From: Emydura subglobosa
Taxonomy: Eukaryota; Chordata; Testudines; Chelidae
Length of the DNA: 64,000 bases
Reading direction: 5' to 3'
Assembly: GCA_007922225.1 (NCBI GenBank)
Contig: ML679970.1
Location: forward strand, 41,062,212 to 41,126,211
Shown: piece after piece, positions 23,785 through 33,804 of the stretch
Position numbering within the stretch: position 1 is the first letter of the stretch
Layout: every line of letters starts with the position of its first letter
The notes under the pieces: generated by a model
Told to the model about the DNA's origin: nothing
Databases searched by the model: none
The model's input: the letters and a program-made list of their open reading frames with translations, nothing else
Position numbers and translations under genes: made by a program

Positions 23785-24165
23785 TGCTGGGGCTCCATGT
23801 CCCAGAAGGTTAGAGGGTGAGGGAGGGGTTGGATTGAGGCTGCATGGCCCTGGAGGGGGAAGAGGGTTATAAGAGGGGATGGATTGATTTGATGCCCCTG
23901 GAGCAGAGAGGGATAAGGGTTATGAGAGGGGACGTGTCTGGGTTGCACATCCCTGGAAGGGAAGGGAGGGGGAGAGCATTAGAGGCGGGGATGGGTCACA
24001 GTTGGGGATGGATGAGGGATGTAGGTCTCTAGAGGAGGGGGAGTGGTCCATGGGCGGGCATGGGCAGGTCAGGGATGCACATCCTTGGTGGAATGAGGAG
24101 TGTTATGGGAAGAGATGTGGGGGGCTGCATGTCTGCGGAGGAAGGGTTTGGAAGCTGGGAAGGGT
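23785..24165. repeat. Degenerate minisatellite, ~50-bp unit, about 7 copies
   Basis: Successive units start with a GCTGCATGNCCCTGGAG-like word (about 23790, 23838, 23890, 23940, 24075, 24121) and continue with GGGGGA, GGGTTATGAGAGGGGATGG-like sequence. One unit near 24000 is longer. The strand is strongly purine-rich (G/A). The copies have diverged, so the array is old. Exact boundaries need alignment. Confidence 0.7.
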
Positions 24166-24169
24166 TGCC

Positions 24170-25010
24170 AATCGAGTGGGAATATTTGCCACAAGAGGGG
24201 TCTGTGGGTGATGGGAGGCCGACATTGTATGGGTCAGAGTTACAAGTACCGAGAGGAGTGAGGAGATGGCAGCTGGGAGATGGTCAGGGCTGGAGTCTGG
24301 CTATCCCATGCCCTGACCCAGCACTGGGACAGGAAGAACTCCAGGTAGGATCTCTGCCAAACTACCTTAATAAAAAGGCTGAAATCAGCGAGGCTCCCAG
24401 CTGCTTATGTGTGAAATGGCAATGTGTTTATTAGTGCTGAAATAGAAAGGGAAGGAGAAGGAGTGTTGTGTAAACTGTGCCTGGCCTTTGAGCCTGCTGC
24501 TGAGGGTGTGATCAACACCACCAGCTGGCAGCTCTCCGGTGCAGAAAAAAGAATACAGTCCTGGAGACTGCAATGTGAAGGAGAGTGAGCGGCGCACTCA
24601 GCGCAGGAAAAACAGCTGGCAAGGGACCCGTGCTCTGAAGGCACAAATTACAGTCAAAGCGGATAAGAATTTCCTCCTAATTCACAGGAAGTTCTCTCCA
24701 CAACTCTGTATCCAAAATACAACTCTGCCCCCACCCCCTTCTTCATTCCTTGACATAAAAGCTGCCATCCTTGGCACCCTGGTACCAAGGTATTTTGCTG
24801 CAGAGACACTCCTCACCTACGGCGCCCTCGGAGCTCTGCTACTGCAGCTCAGTCCTGAGCAGCCCCGTGCTGTTCCAGTCCCACCCTCCACAGCTCTCTG
24901 ATGCAACTCAGTTCTCACCGCCTAGGATCCCTGCTATTCCAACCCAAGGTCTCTCTTAATTTGAGCAAAGTTCTGTCAATCTTGCCAAAACTGTTTTCTG
25001 GTTTTGGAAC
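24170..25010. other. No gene recognised
   Basis: The 24-bp-scale repeats stop here. The rest is unique, with pyrimidine-rich patches near 24725. Frames of 120-124 codons on the plus strand have no domain. Confidence 0.4.
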
Positions 25011-25108
25011 TAGGTGACCAGATAGCAAATATGAAATAGGTGGCTATATAAGAAAAAGCTGCAAATATCGGGACTGTCCCTATAGAATCGGGGAATCTGG
25101 TCACCCTA
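25011..25108. mobile_element. Mini DNA transposon in a TA site
   Basis: The left end TAGGTGACCAGAT is inverted at the right as ATCTGGTCACCCTA. Internally ATATAAGAAAAAGC and GGGACTGTCCCTATAG are seen. The flanking TA on both sides fits a 2-bp Tc1/mariner-like target duplication. It is about 98 bp and non-coding. Confidence 0.7.
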
Positions 25109-25109
25109 T

Positions 25110-25600
25110 TTAGAACGTATGTGTATCTCGAAGCATTCAGACCACATTTATCACTAGTGTCTGAGGCCTAAATCCTAAAAGGTTTTACACTCAATGGTAG
25201 TCTGGTGCCTAAATGCCTTTGAGGAGCTGGGGCTGAGTGCTTCCCCCCTCCCAATCTTCAGTTTGAGGTAGAATTCAAACTCATTTCTCGAGATGAAAGA
25301 CACCAAGGGCCTGATGCAAAGACCATCTTCCCTTCCCCCAGCCAGCAGAGTGAGCTAGCAGTGCGAGCTAGTTAACGGGGCACTGGCAGGGGGGCAGCAA
25401 ATATATTCCCTACCCTGCCACTGACCTACTGTGCATCCTTGGGCACCTCTCCTCACCACACATGACCAATGCTAGTCAAGTTGCTTAATGCACTACTGGA
25501 AGGCCCTCATATATACTACGATGACAAGACCTATATGGAGTAGGCAGGGAGGTTTGGATGTGGATTCAGAGTGCAACTAAACAGCCAGCAGGATATCTTT
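25110..25600. other. No gene recognised; weak MITE remnant 25155-25215
   Basis: GAGGCCTAAATCCTAAAAGG and GGTGCCTAAATGCCTTTGAGG resemble the CACCTAACTCCC palindrome family (18007, 26394) but the arms are badly decayed. The rest is unique. Confidence 0.4.
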
Positions 25601-25619
25601 ACCTAGGACAATAATTTAG

Positions 25620-25850
25620 CCTTTAAAGAAAACGGTGACTTTTTTGAAGAAAAAGAAAATCAAGTAATAATTGCACAGCCTTTAACTCCAGATAACGTCA
25701 GTGTGAGCTCACTGCTAATTAAATGATTGATATGATTTCAGAGAGAAAACACACACACTCTGGCCATGCAGAAGGTTATCTGTATCATTTAATTAACCTG
25801 TGCACTGAAGAGGGATTCTCTGCTGCCGTTATCTGGTGATCCTAGTTCTG
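25620..25850. promoter_or_regulatory. Candidate conserved non-coding element (GATA/homeodomain-like words)
   Basis: The AT-rich stretch has no repeat match in this window. CCAGATAACG (25688-25697) is matched by a perfect inverted CGTTATCTGG (25827-25836), and a third TTATCT lies near 25776. TAATTAAATGATTGAT (about 25708) and TTTAATTAACC (about 25788) lie between them. Such clustering is common in vertebrate enhancers, but motif words alone prove nothing. This is a hypothesis only. Confidence 0.3.
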
Positions 25851-26393
25851 TGATCTCTGTTGGGTTTCCTTTTTTGTGTGGAGAGCAGTTTTTCCCAAGA
25901 GAGCAGCCAGAGCTGACGGGACTTTTACAAGTTCGATACATTTTTTACAAAGGGGCGCATTCTTTAAAAAGTCTCCTCACCAGGGCCACTCACTGGGAGT
26001 TTTTTCTGGATCCAGCTGTAGTGATTTGTGGTATGTCGGTGCGGCGGCTGTCTCAGTTTTCTGCCTGGTGTTATTGGGCACTAAACGACTGCAGTTCCAA
26101 AAGCAAAACCTCCCCGTAAGAGGGAGTGGCAAGGCCTGCACTGTCTCCCTCCGCTCTCTGGCTTGGCTAAGTAGCACTCTCCCACATCTCTTCCCTCCAA
26201 GGCAGTGCAATAAGAACTCCCTCTCCTGCTTCAATCTGCTTTGACCACTGCTGCCTGTTACGCCCCTAGTGCTTCCCCCTGTATCCTTCACACTTCCCAA
26301 TGCTTCCCATCACGCTTCTGCCCTCTGTGACTTCTTCTTCCCCTCCCCCTGGTTCCTCTTCCCCCCCCCAGGTCTCTTCTCCCACAGGGCTTT
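25850..26393. other. No gene recognised
   Basis: Unique sequence, C/T-rich from 26240 to 26390. No exon signal was found. Confidence 0.45.
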
Positions 26394-26484
26394 GGCCCAG
26401 ATCCTCAGCCCAGATCCTCAAAAGGTATTTAGGTTCCTAACTTCCAATGATTTCAACAGAAGTTGACCCTGGAGGACCTGGGCC
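26394..26484. repeat. Palindromic MITE with duplicated terminus
   Basis: The ends GGCCCAGATCCTC and GGACCTGGGCC are inverted. The left terminal word is duplicated in tandem (CCCAGATCCTCAG, then CCCAGATCCTCAA). The interior GGTATTTAGGTTCCTAACTTCC pairs weakly with the right arm. It is related to the copy at 18007. Confidence 0.65.
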
Positions 26485-26489
26485 TCTGT

Positions 26490-28060
26490 CCACCCTCTGG
26501 AACAAACCTCTGCCCTCTAGGTGCAGGCTGTTCCTCTCGCTTGCACGTGCTGCTCTTTGAGCGCCCCACCCCTACAGCTGTGCCAGCTCACCAGGGGAGC
26601 TTCCTGCAGGGAGCAGGAGATTCACAGATCTGGGAGATTGGCCAAAGCAACAGTAAAAGGTGTAAAAATTCAGCATCGCCCCTGCCAAACTGGGACTGGG
26701 ACTCAATTGCCCTTGGTCCCTCCCAGGCAGGGCAGGGGCACATCGAAGGACAGCATTGGATGGGGGAAGCTTGCCCTAGTACCACCCCCAGTGCCCTCAT
26801 CTGTGGCTAGACCGGGACCTCAGCACTGTCACATCAGCAGCTTGCACCAGCGCTGCAGTTCCATTATACAAAAGAAAGACATGTCAGGGATAGCAGAGGG
26901 TGTTAAGGACCATGTCATACCTCCCTTTCTTTATCAGCAGCTGAGCACTCTAAAAACTACCCCAAGACATGCAGGTTACGCATCTGCATTTCTATTGAAG
27001 GTGTCGAGTAACAATATAAATCATGAGAGTGATGAGTCTGTATAAAGCAGACAGGTATGTACGGGGATGGAGGAAAAAGAAGGGGAGGAGATAGGCAGAT
27101 AGATGCAGAGCTGTGGAAATGTTTCTCAGAAGCTTTTGACAGGGCTCCTCTGTCTTTGTCAGGGGAAACAGGAACATGTCTGAATATTCTGCTATAAAAG
27201 GCTCCCTCTCCAGCTAAATTTTATCTACATATCCTCCCTCGAATGCTCTGAACATAGCCTGGATCACAGAGTTTATTTCTACCACATACACCCACTTGGC
27301 ACATACACTGCAGAGATACCCCTCTTCACAATGCCCTGGAAATCACGGCAAAGAGTAACTCAGAGGAGAGGAAGTGGGGGAGAGCCTGGTACAGTGAGAG
27401 ATTTGTTTAAAGGTGATCCGATTTGAATAATGAGGGAACTGCGGGGTCATGGGCCAAGAAGCAGCAGGGCAGACAGTCATTCAAGTCAAAGAACAGACCA
27501 GGAACGTTTGTTCTTGTTCTGAGACCTACCCACAGTATAGACTTGTTGATGCCGGATTCCATCCCATGATGCATCATACAGGGATGTCACAGCAAGCCTG
27601 AAACCTGACTGGGACCTGTCAACAGAGACTCAGGGAAATGATACTGAAAAAAGGTTTTGTTTTAATACAGCGCAATACACAATCCTCTAGGCAGCTGTCC
27701 ATTCCTGCCTCCAGACACCTTCTTCCTTCCTGAGCACCTGCCAGCAGACTCCAGCTGCCCTGATCACAGGCCAAGAACAAGCTGCAATAGCACAGTGGAA
27801 TAGGAGTTGGCTAGCGTAGACAGTGGGGTACATTAAAATGAAAGGAGAAAGTTGACAAGTGAGTCAGTAACCCTGAACTCAGGCCCCAGGAGCAATCCCC
27901 ACACCTGCATTTTGGGAAGGTTCAGCTTAAGGTCCAGCAACGGCGGCTCACCTCTCTTTACGGTCAGGCACCTGGGCGATGAATGAACGCCCCTCTGCCA
28001 TGGAGGGACTCAGCCCATGATCTGACAGCTGTTTCCTTGTTCAGACAATATTCACATCTG
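26490..28060. other. No gene recognised
   Basis: The 174-codon plus frame at 26521-27045 overlaps a 115-codon frame in another phase and has no domain. The rest is unique. Confidence 0.4.
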
Positions 28061-28065
28061 TTTTC

Positions 28066-29235
28066 AGTGTTGTTGTTGATCCCAGGATATGAGAGACACA
28101 AGGTGGGTGAGGTAGTATCTTCTACTGGACCAGAAGGGACATGCTTTCGAGCTACACAGAGCTCTTCTTCAGGTGTGGGGAAGGAAATCAGTGTCTGAGC
28201 TCAACCCAGGACAGATTGTTAGGTCGCAGGGCAAAGCAGGTTGGAGGAGGCCATTTGAAATAAGGGTTGGATGGTTATGCAAAAGGAGTTTGAAGTGGGC
28301 CCTTTAGGGCTAGTAGGCAGGTGTGTGTTACAAATTGTTGTAATGAGCCAGGACACCAGAGGGCCTGTTGAATCCACGTGCCACAGGGTCTCCTCACCGC
28401 TCATGGCACCTCCTCCTGGTTGCTCTCAGGATTAGCTCTAGCCAGGCATTGCGCCCACCTGGGGTGGGGTCTCTCCCATCATCTTCTTGCACCCTCTGCA
28501 GCTCCAGGTGCTGCTGCTTTGTGATTTGTCCCTCTGGCCAGCTCACTATGAGCATTTTATCTTCCAGGGGGAGGGTAACAAAGTCTTTCCAGAACAAATT
28601 GTCCCAGGCAGCTGAACTGTCCTCTGCCGGGTCTGCACCACATCCCCAGTGGCTAGTAGGGGAGCCCAGACCCATGCTCTACTCAGGGGCCCTCTGCCTG
28701 CACTATCCTACCTTGCTGCTTCCCACCTGAGCTGTTCCTACCTTCCTGGCTTCCCCCTCTCTGGGTGCACCAGCCTCCCAATTCCCTCCACCCAGGGAAT
28801 AACTGTAGACAACCCTCTATAAAAACACACCTTCCTTCTCCCAGGGAGTGACTGCAGATTACCACCCTGCAGTCCCTAGCTGTGCTCAGCTCCTGGGCTT
28901 TATACAGGGCCCACCTGTTGTTGTCCAGCTGAGCTTTGTCTAATTAATCCTTGCTTCCTGGCCCCTCCTCCAGGTGCAGCCTGGGCCATTAATTGACCCA
29001 TCTGGTCACTTCAATCCCTTCAGGCCTTGTGCGGGGTGGACACCCCATTGCATCATGGTTTTTAGTGTCTAGCAGTTTTATGAATGGACATTCCCAGGCT
29101 CATCTTTCGAATGAGTTGTACAGGTTTCCTTTGAGGATGAGTATTGGCAGATCAGATATGGAGTGAAAGTGTTTGCAGACAGGTGATTATGGTATTTTTG
29201 GAAAGGGTCATTGGGAGAACCTGCTTTGATACTAG
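28066..29235 (-). mobile_element. Penelope-like element 3' portion, antisense, split by an LTR
   Basis: On the minus strand this copy carries the end of the Penelope-like coding region and the 3' UTR. The 3' UTR lies at 28066-28378, where the plus strand shows TACACAGAGCTCTTCTTCAGG and GTGGGTGAGGTAGTATCTTC. The coding part lies at 29053-29235; reverse-complemented it gives CCATATCTGATC...ATACTCATCCTCAAAGGAAACC, matching the plus-strand copy at 29738. The two parts become contiguous when the LTR at 28379-29052 is removed. It is 5'-truncated and dead. Confidence 0.8.
28379..29052 (-). mobile_element. Solo LTR inserted in the Penelope-like element
   Basis: The block has TG...CA ends and is 674 bp. 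The flanking 5-mers CCACG (28374-28378) and TCATG (29053-29057) each differ by one transition from CCATG, the sequence present at the same site in the other Penelope copy (AAACCATGGACTC, about 29841). Read on the minus strand it starts TGCAATGGGGTGTCCACC and has a TATAAAGCCC word about 150 bp in. The LTR at 35797 has the same start and the same TATA offset. No internal retroviral sequence flanks it, hence a solo LTR. Confidence 0.8.
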
Positions 29236-29239
29236 GACA

Positions 29240-30138
29240 AAGCCCTCCCTAACCCCTCACCACTGGTTGTCACCTACCATCCCACATTGGAACCCATATT
29301 GAGTATTATCAAACAACTACAACCCATATTTGATGGGAACCACATCCTGAAAGTAATCCTTCCTGAACACCCTCTTCTGGCCTTCAAAAAACCACCTAGC
29401 TCACCATCAGAAACAAGCTCCCGAATATCCATGGACCAGAAAATGCCAATGCAAAGTGGCACAAGACCCTGTCATAACAACAGATGCAAAAGCTGAAGCC
29501 ATATCTCCACTGCTATGATCAACACCACTCACAACACACCTTTCGAGATTCATGGGTCTTACACATGCCTATCACAACATGTGATGTATCTCATCCACTG
29601 CATCAAATGGCCCAATAACAACTGTGTGAGTGAAATAAGACAATCACTACGCTTTCAAATGAATGCCACAGAAAAAGGCTAGAAGACAAAAACACCCTAT
29701 CACCCATGAGTGAACATTTTTCACTAAGCGATCACCCCATATCTGATCTTTCAATACTCATCCTCAAAGGAAACCGGTAAAACACCTTCAAAAGGTGGGA
29801 CCTGGGAACTTAAATTCATAACGTTGATAGACACTAAAACCATGGACTCAATACGGCCACTGGTTTGATGGCTCATTACAACAATCTGTAACGCACACCT
29901 GCCTGCTATCCTTTAATGGCCTGCTCCAAGATCTTTTTGCATAGCAATCTAACCCTTATTATCCATTCCATTTCAACTGGTTTACTACAATTTGTGTTGC
30001 CTCTTATGCTTAATCTGTCCCACTCCAATTACCTTCCCCAGACCTGTACAAGAGCTCTGTGTAAGCTTGTTCCTTCCACCAGAGAAGTTGTAATAAAAGA
30101 TATTACCTCACCTGCTTTGTCTCCCTAATATTCAAAGG
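29240..30138 (+). mobile_element. Penelope-like element 3' portion, sense, with GIY-YIG remnant
   Basis: The 69-codon frame at 29287-29496 contains LLAFKKPPSS followed by GTRPCHNNRCKS, the linker typical of Penelope-like proteins between the reverse transcriptase and the endonuclease. Downstream, with frame breaks, are GSYTCLSQHVMYLIHCIK (about 29550-29603) and RQSLRFQMN (29639-29665), corresponding to the start and arginine-containing part of a GIY-YIG nuclease. The family's glycine-rich YVGET stretch has decayed. The 3' end has GAGCTCTGTGTAAGCTTG and AATAAAAGATATTACCTCACC. It lies head to head with the preceding antisense copy. Confidence 0.82.
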
Positions 30139-30159
30139 TGAGATTTATGAAGGTTTTTA

Positions 30160-30262
30160 TTTGTACTGCAGAACTACTTCAGTCTCCCAAGTGAGATCGG
30201 TGTTGTGCACTGCATGCACACACCTGCCCTGAAAAAGCTTATGATCTAAAGAGACCATGCAG
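30160..30262 (-). repeat. SINE tail fragment, antisense
   Basis: ATTTGTACTGCAGAACTACTTC, TTGTGCACTGCATGCACACACC and CTGCCCTGAAAAAGCTTATGATC match the antisense long SINE tail (compare 47750). It directly follows the Penelope 3' end. Confidence 0.65.
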
Positions 30263-30331
30263 CTGTAGCCAATTCTTTCAGTCCTATGACACAGGGATCA
30301 GTGCCACGGGCAGGCCGGTATGAAGGAGGCT

Positions 30332-30362
30332 GAAAGAAAAAAAACAAAAAACAAAAAAAAAA
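30332..30362. repeat. A-rich low-complexity tract
   Basis: A-rich sequence with occasional C, visible directly. No TE body ends here on either strand that I can name. Confidence 0.8.
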
Positions 30363-30651
30363 CCACACACAGAGGTGACAGTGATGAGAGGGCGGCTCTA
30401 TGACGAGCATGCAAGAGTGCAATGGAACTTAATCTGCAGCAACATGATATTTTACAGGAGACAATGATGGAGTGTGGCCCCAGTTCTTGCAATATTTCCC
30501 ACAATCCCTTGCCTGTGACAGAGGTGACAAAGTGTCAGTTTCCATATGTTACAGTTAAGCGACACTTTCCCCGCTAAACGCTGATTAGAATTAAAATGGA
30601 AATGACATAGATGTGCATTACACTGCCATTAATCTTGATGTCCTGGGCTTT

Positions 30652-30667
30652 GGGGGGGGGGGGGGGG
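30652..30667. repeat. G16 homopolymer
   Basis: Sixteen consecutive G are followed by AGAGAGAGG. A run this long is error-prone in assembly and could form G-quadruplex-like structure. Confidence 0.9.
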
Positions 30668-30669
30668 AG

Positions 30670-31382
30670 AGAGAGGAAAGAGGCAATGGGCTTTTTTTTT
30701 TTAATTCTTGTTACAATAAAAACTAGTATGATTGTAAGAGCTGACAACACAAATGCACTGCACTTCTGTACAGGCCACTCAGGGTTTGGTGCCGGAGTCC
30801 AGATCTTTGTATTGCCACCTCACCAAGAGCCTGGTTTTCTAAACTGCTCCTTTGATTGCATGTGCAAAAATTCTTTACCACTGAATGCTTAATTTGGATA
30901 GACGTTACCATGGCTGCATGCACATCCCGGGTATGGACACTCGCAGATGACCCGCTGGATGCAGAATGGACCATTGCTCATGCAATCCTATGGCTTAGTA
31001 AAAAGACCCGTAAAACCGAATTCCACCCTGAGTGACACTCAGCTGACTTTAGTGGGGTTATAGAGGATAGCTGGGGTGGAGGATGCCAGGTCCAGCTAGA
31101 AATGGGGAACCTCAGGAGACTGGGAGGTCCTGCTCTGGGCTGATAGAAGGTTGGATGCTTTCCTGAGCCACTCGGGTCTACAAAGTTAGAGCCAGAACTT
31201 GAGTGAGAACCAGCCGTTGTGAGATTATCAGGGAAACTCCGAGACCAGCCGTTGCCAAGATACTTCAGCCAGGCCCAGCAACTGCAGAGATGCCTGGAAA
31301 TGAACAATAGACAGGGGTTTGTGATATAAAATTCAGCTCTGGATCTAGAGTCTGAATGCCCAAAAGTTCAGGGTCAACATCC
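30670..31382. other. No gene recognised
   Basis: A T12-type run lies at about 30692-30703. The rest is unique. Confidence 0.45.
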
Positions 31383-31495
31383 TCCAAAATGACTAGTGAT
31401 TTTGGGTGCTGAGCACCCATCCTCAGAAAGTCAGCTTCATTTATGGTGTCTCCATGAGGCACCCAAAATCATTCCTTACTATTGAAAATCTTGGC
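31383..31495. repeat. Palindromic MITE (GATTTTGGGTGC family)
   Basis: The left end AAAATGACTAGTGATTTTGGGTGC is mirrored at the right as GGCACCCAAAATCATTCCTTA. A central GGTGCTGAGCACCC is itself palindromic. Confidence 0.75.
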
Positions 31496-31689
31496 GTGTT
31501 TGGCGCTGGGATTTCAATTCAGCCCATTATAAAGATACAGCTCTGTGGCTGGTGCTTAGCCAATGGCAAGTTCACATAGCAAGGACCAACACAGTTGTAG
31601 GTATTAAACTGGTCTTTGCTCCAGATCCCTTGGAAAGATCAACTCACAGCAAACATCTCCAGGCAATGCTGCAACAGCCTTGTGAATAC

Positions 31690-32360
31690 CAAGCAGATGA
31701 AATTCATCTAGTCTGCCCTCCTGTAAAGCACAGACCAGAGAACTTCCCCACAATAATTCCTAGAGCAGAAACAGGCAATCTGGATTTCATAACTGCCAGT
31801 TAGGGAGAATCCGCCACGACCCTTGGCAAATTGCTCCAATGGTTAACTACCCTCACTGTCAACATTTTACACCTTATTTTCAATTTCAACTTTTCTAGCG
31901 TCATCTTCTCTGCTAGACCAAAGCACCCATTATTAAATATCCGTTCCACATCTAGGTACTTATAGACTGTAATCAAGACACCTCTTAACTTGCTCTTTGT
32001 TAAGCTAGACAGATACAAGGAGCTCAATCTATCACTATAGCCATGTTTTCTAATCCTGAAATATCTTATGGCTCTTCTCTGAACCCTCTCCAATTTATCA
32101 ACATCTTTCTTGAATTGTGGGCACAGAACTGGAGACAGGAGTCCAGCAGTGGTCACACCAGTGCCAAATACACAGGTGGTAACCTCTCTGCTCCTACGTG
32201 AGAGTCCCCTATTCATGCAGCCCAGGGTCACATTAGCTCTTTTTGCCACTGTACCACTGTGGGAGCTCGTGTTCAGCCAATTATCCATCACAACCCCCAA
32301 ATCTTTCTCAGGGAATTCAGAATCAGTCCCTGTATATTTATAGCTTGGACCTCCATGGCA
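31690..32360 (-). mobile_element. CR1 LINE fragment, antisense, with a largely open ORF2 end
   Basis: On the minus strand a 166-codon frame (31800-32300) stays open and reads as the CR1 reverse-transcriptase C-terminus: KRANVTLGCMNRG, then KKDVDKLERVQRRAIRY, then SLTKSKLRGVLITVYKYL. This matches the sense copy at 14760 segment by segment. The 3' UTR extends to about 31690 (antisense TTCATCTAGTCTGCCCTCC). It is truncated at the 5' end. The open frame is likely chance survival. Confidence 0.92.
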
Positions 32361-32523
32361 GGCTCCAGAGACAGCATGCTGCTTCGTGGATCCAAGGAGC
32401 CTTCCTATTGCCTGACTAGTCTCTTTTCAAGGCCTGCCTCTCTCAGAAGACTTAGCTGTTAGTCTGGGAGGGGTGCAGACTATGCAAATGCTACTTTGGG
32501 GCAGGGCAGGTATTTAATGTCTC

Positions 32524-33032
32524 TGTCACGGTGGGGATTGGCTCTTCAAAGGGAAATGAGTCCAGATCAGTCCCCTGTGACATTTTGTTCCTCTCCCCAG
32601 GTGGAGAAAATGAGCAGTCATGGCAGGCAGCTCTCTAGGCTGGTGATAAAACAGAAGCCTGTGAGAACTGAGAGAGGAAGAAGATAGACTTCAGCAAGAA
32701 AGCCCTGGGGTTGGTGCTCAGTATATGGCATGGGTGACCCAAAGGAGCCCAGGAACTGCTGAGGGGAAACCCTGAGCCCAGGGGAGAGAAGACAGATCCT
32801 CAGGAAGCAGGGCTGTGCCCAGTTTGAGACTGGAGTGGAAGGCTTTGGGTTTGGACTAGGATACCGCAGAAGGGATGGACTTTTTTTTGTAATAACTTTC
32901 CTGGTGGGCCAAGTCACCCTCAGGGCCGCAACTACAGCAAGTAGGAAGGCTCAGGAGATGATCCAGCCTGAATGAAGGGAAACTGAGGCAGCAGCTAGCC
33001 TGAAGCCAGACTGAGTAGGCAACATTGCAACA
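32524..33032 (+). mobile_element. Candidate solo LTR
   Basis: The block starts TGTCACGGTGGGG and ends GCAACA, 509 bp. The flanking 5-mers GTCTC (32519-32523) and GTCCC (33033-33037) differ by one transition. The purine-rich body with repeated AGGAAG/GAGAGAGGAAG words resembles the other LTRs here. I see no clear TATA or polyadenylation signal, so strand and identity are provisional. Confidence 0.45.
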
Positions 33033-33039
33033 GTCCCTT

Positions 33040-33692
33040 AGACAGAAACATTGTTATCCCCTTGCTGGAGGTGGGGCATCTACAGCCTATTCAAGTGCCA
33101 AAGCCTTCCCAGAACTGGAGTGAGGCTTTAACGCCCCGGAACTCGGCATGGCTCAGTACTTTGGGGGCAATGCTCAAGGCCTGCCAAGCATTTTCAGATC
33201 TCCCACACAATAATGGTTCTGTGTAAGGGAGAATTCAAGTAGCTTCTGATTTTTGTCACAGCATCGATTCCCTCCTGTCCCACCTCCCCGCCCCGCCCCG
33301 CCACAGAATGAATTTTTCACTGTCTGCAAAGCTGAGACTGCAAGGCCTCTTAAGCTGAAACACAAAACGTGACCTTCCCAGCCCAAACACGGCTCACCCG
33401 TGGCAATGGAGGAGAGTTTATTTCCCCTACAACATGCCAAATGCACAGCAGCATGGGAGGGGAGAACTGAAACGCCAAGGGCTGAGTTCTACCCACTTTG
33501 CCTCTTGCTCAGGTGCACTGCAGAGCGGGCCAGTCGAGGATACAGGAGCCAGGTTAGATGGTGACCTGAGGAACAGCTGAGCAGTAGAGGCAGGGAACTG
33601 GCTCAGGCCCTAATAGTACCTCTTTGCTCCAAGGGGAAATTGCCAGATGGTTTAGAGAAGATAGTCACTTCCCCACCTTCCCTGCCCATGGA
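33040..33692. other. No gene recognised
   Basis: A C-rich patch (CCCCGCCCCGCCCCGCC-like) lies at about 33288-33302. The rest is unique. Confidence 0.45.
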
Positions 33693-33804
33693 GGTTCAGA
33701 TTCAGCAAGGCCCTTAGACAGGTGCCTAACTTGGCACCTCCCAGTAGTCCCATGGACTTCAATGGAACTATTTGTGGGCTTAAGTGCATTACTTAAACAG
33801 GGCT
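33693..33804. repeat. Palindromic MITE (TTAAGCA family), worn
   Basis: GGTTCAGATTCAGCAAGGCCC at the left and TTAAGTGCATTACTTAAACAGGG at the right flank a centre with GTCCCATGGACTTCAATGG. It is related to 4638 and 13718. Confidence 0.65.

Noticed and set aside
23785..24165. CRISPR array
   Set aside because: The units are degenerate throughout with no constant repeat and variable spacer alternation. It is a minisatellite in vertebrate DNA.
26521..27045. 174-codon plus-strand open frame
   Set aside because: It overlaps a 115-codon frame in another phase, has no domain and no splice signals that I trust.
28379..29052. Host exon or CpG island
   Set aside because: The TG...CA ends, matched 5-bp flanks and a second related copy at 35797 identify it as a solo LTR.
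29287..29496. Host gene exon
   Set aside because: The frame matches the linker of Penelope-like proteins and continues, with breaks, into a GIY-YIG remnant, followed by a Penelope-like 3' UTR.
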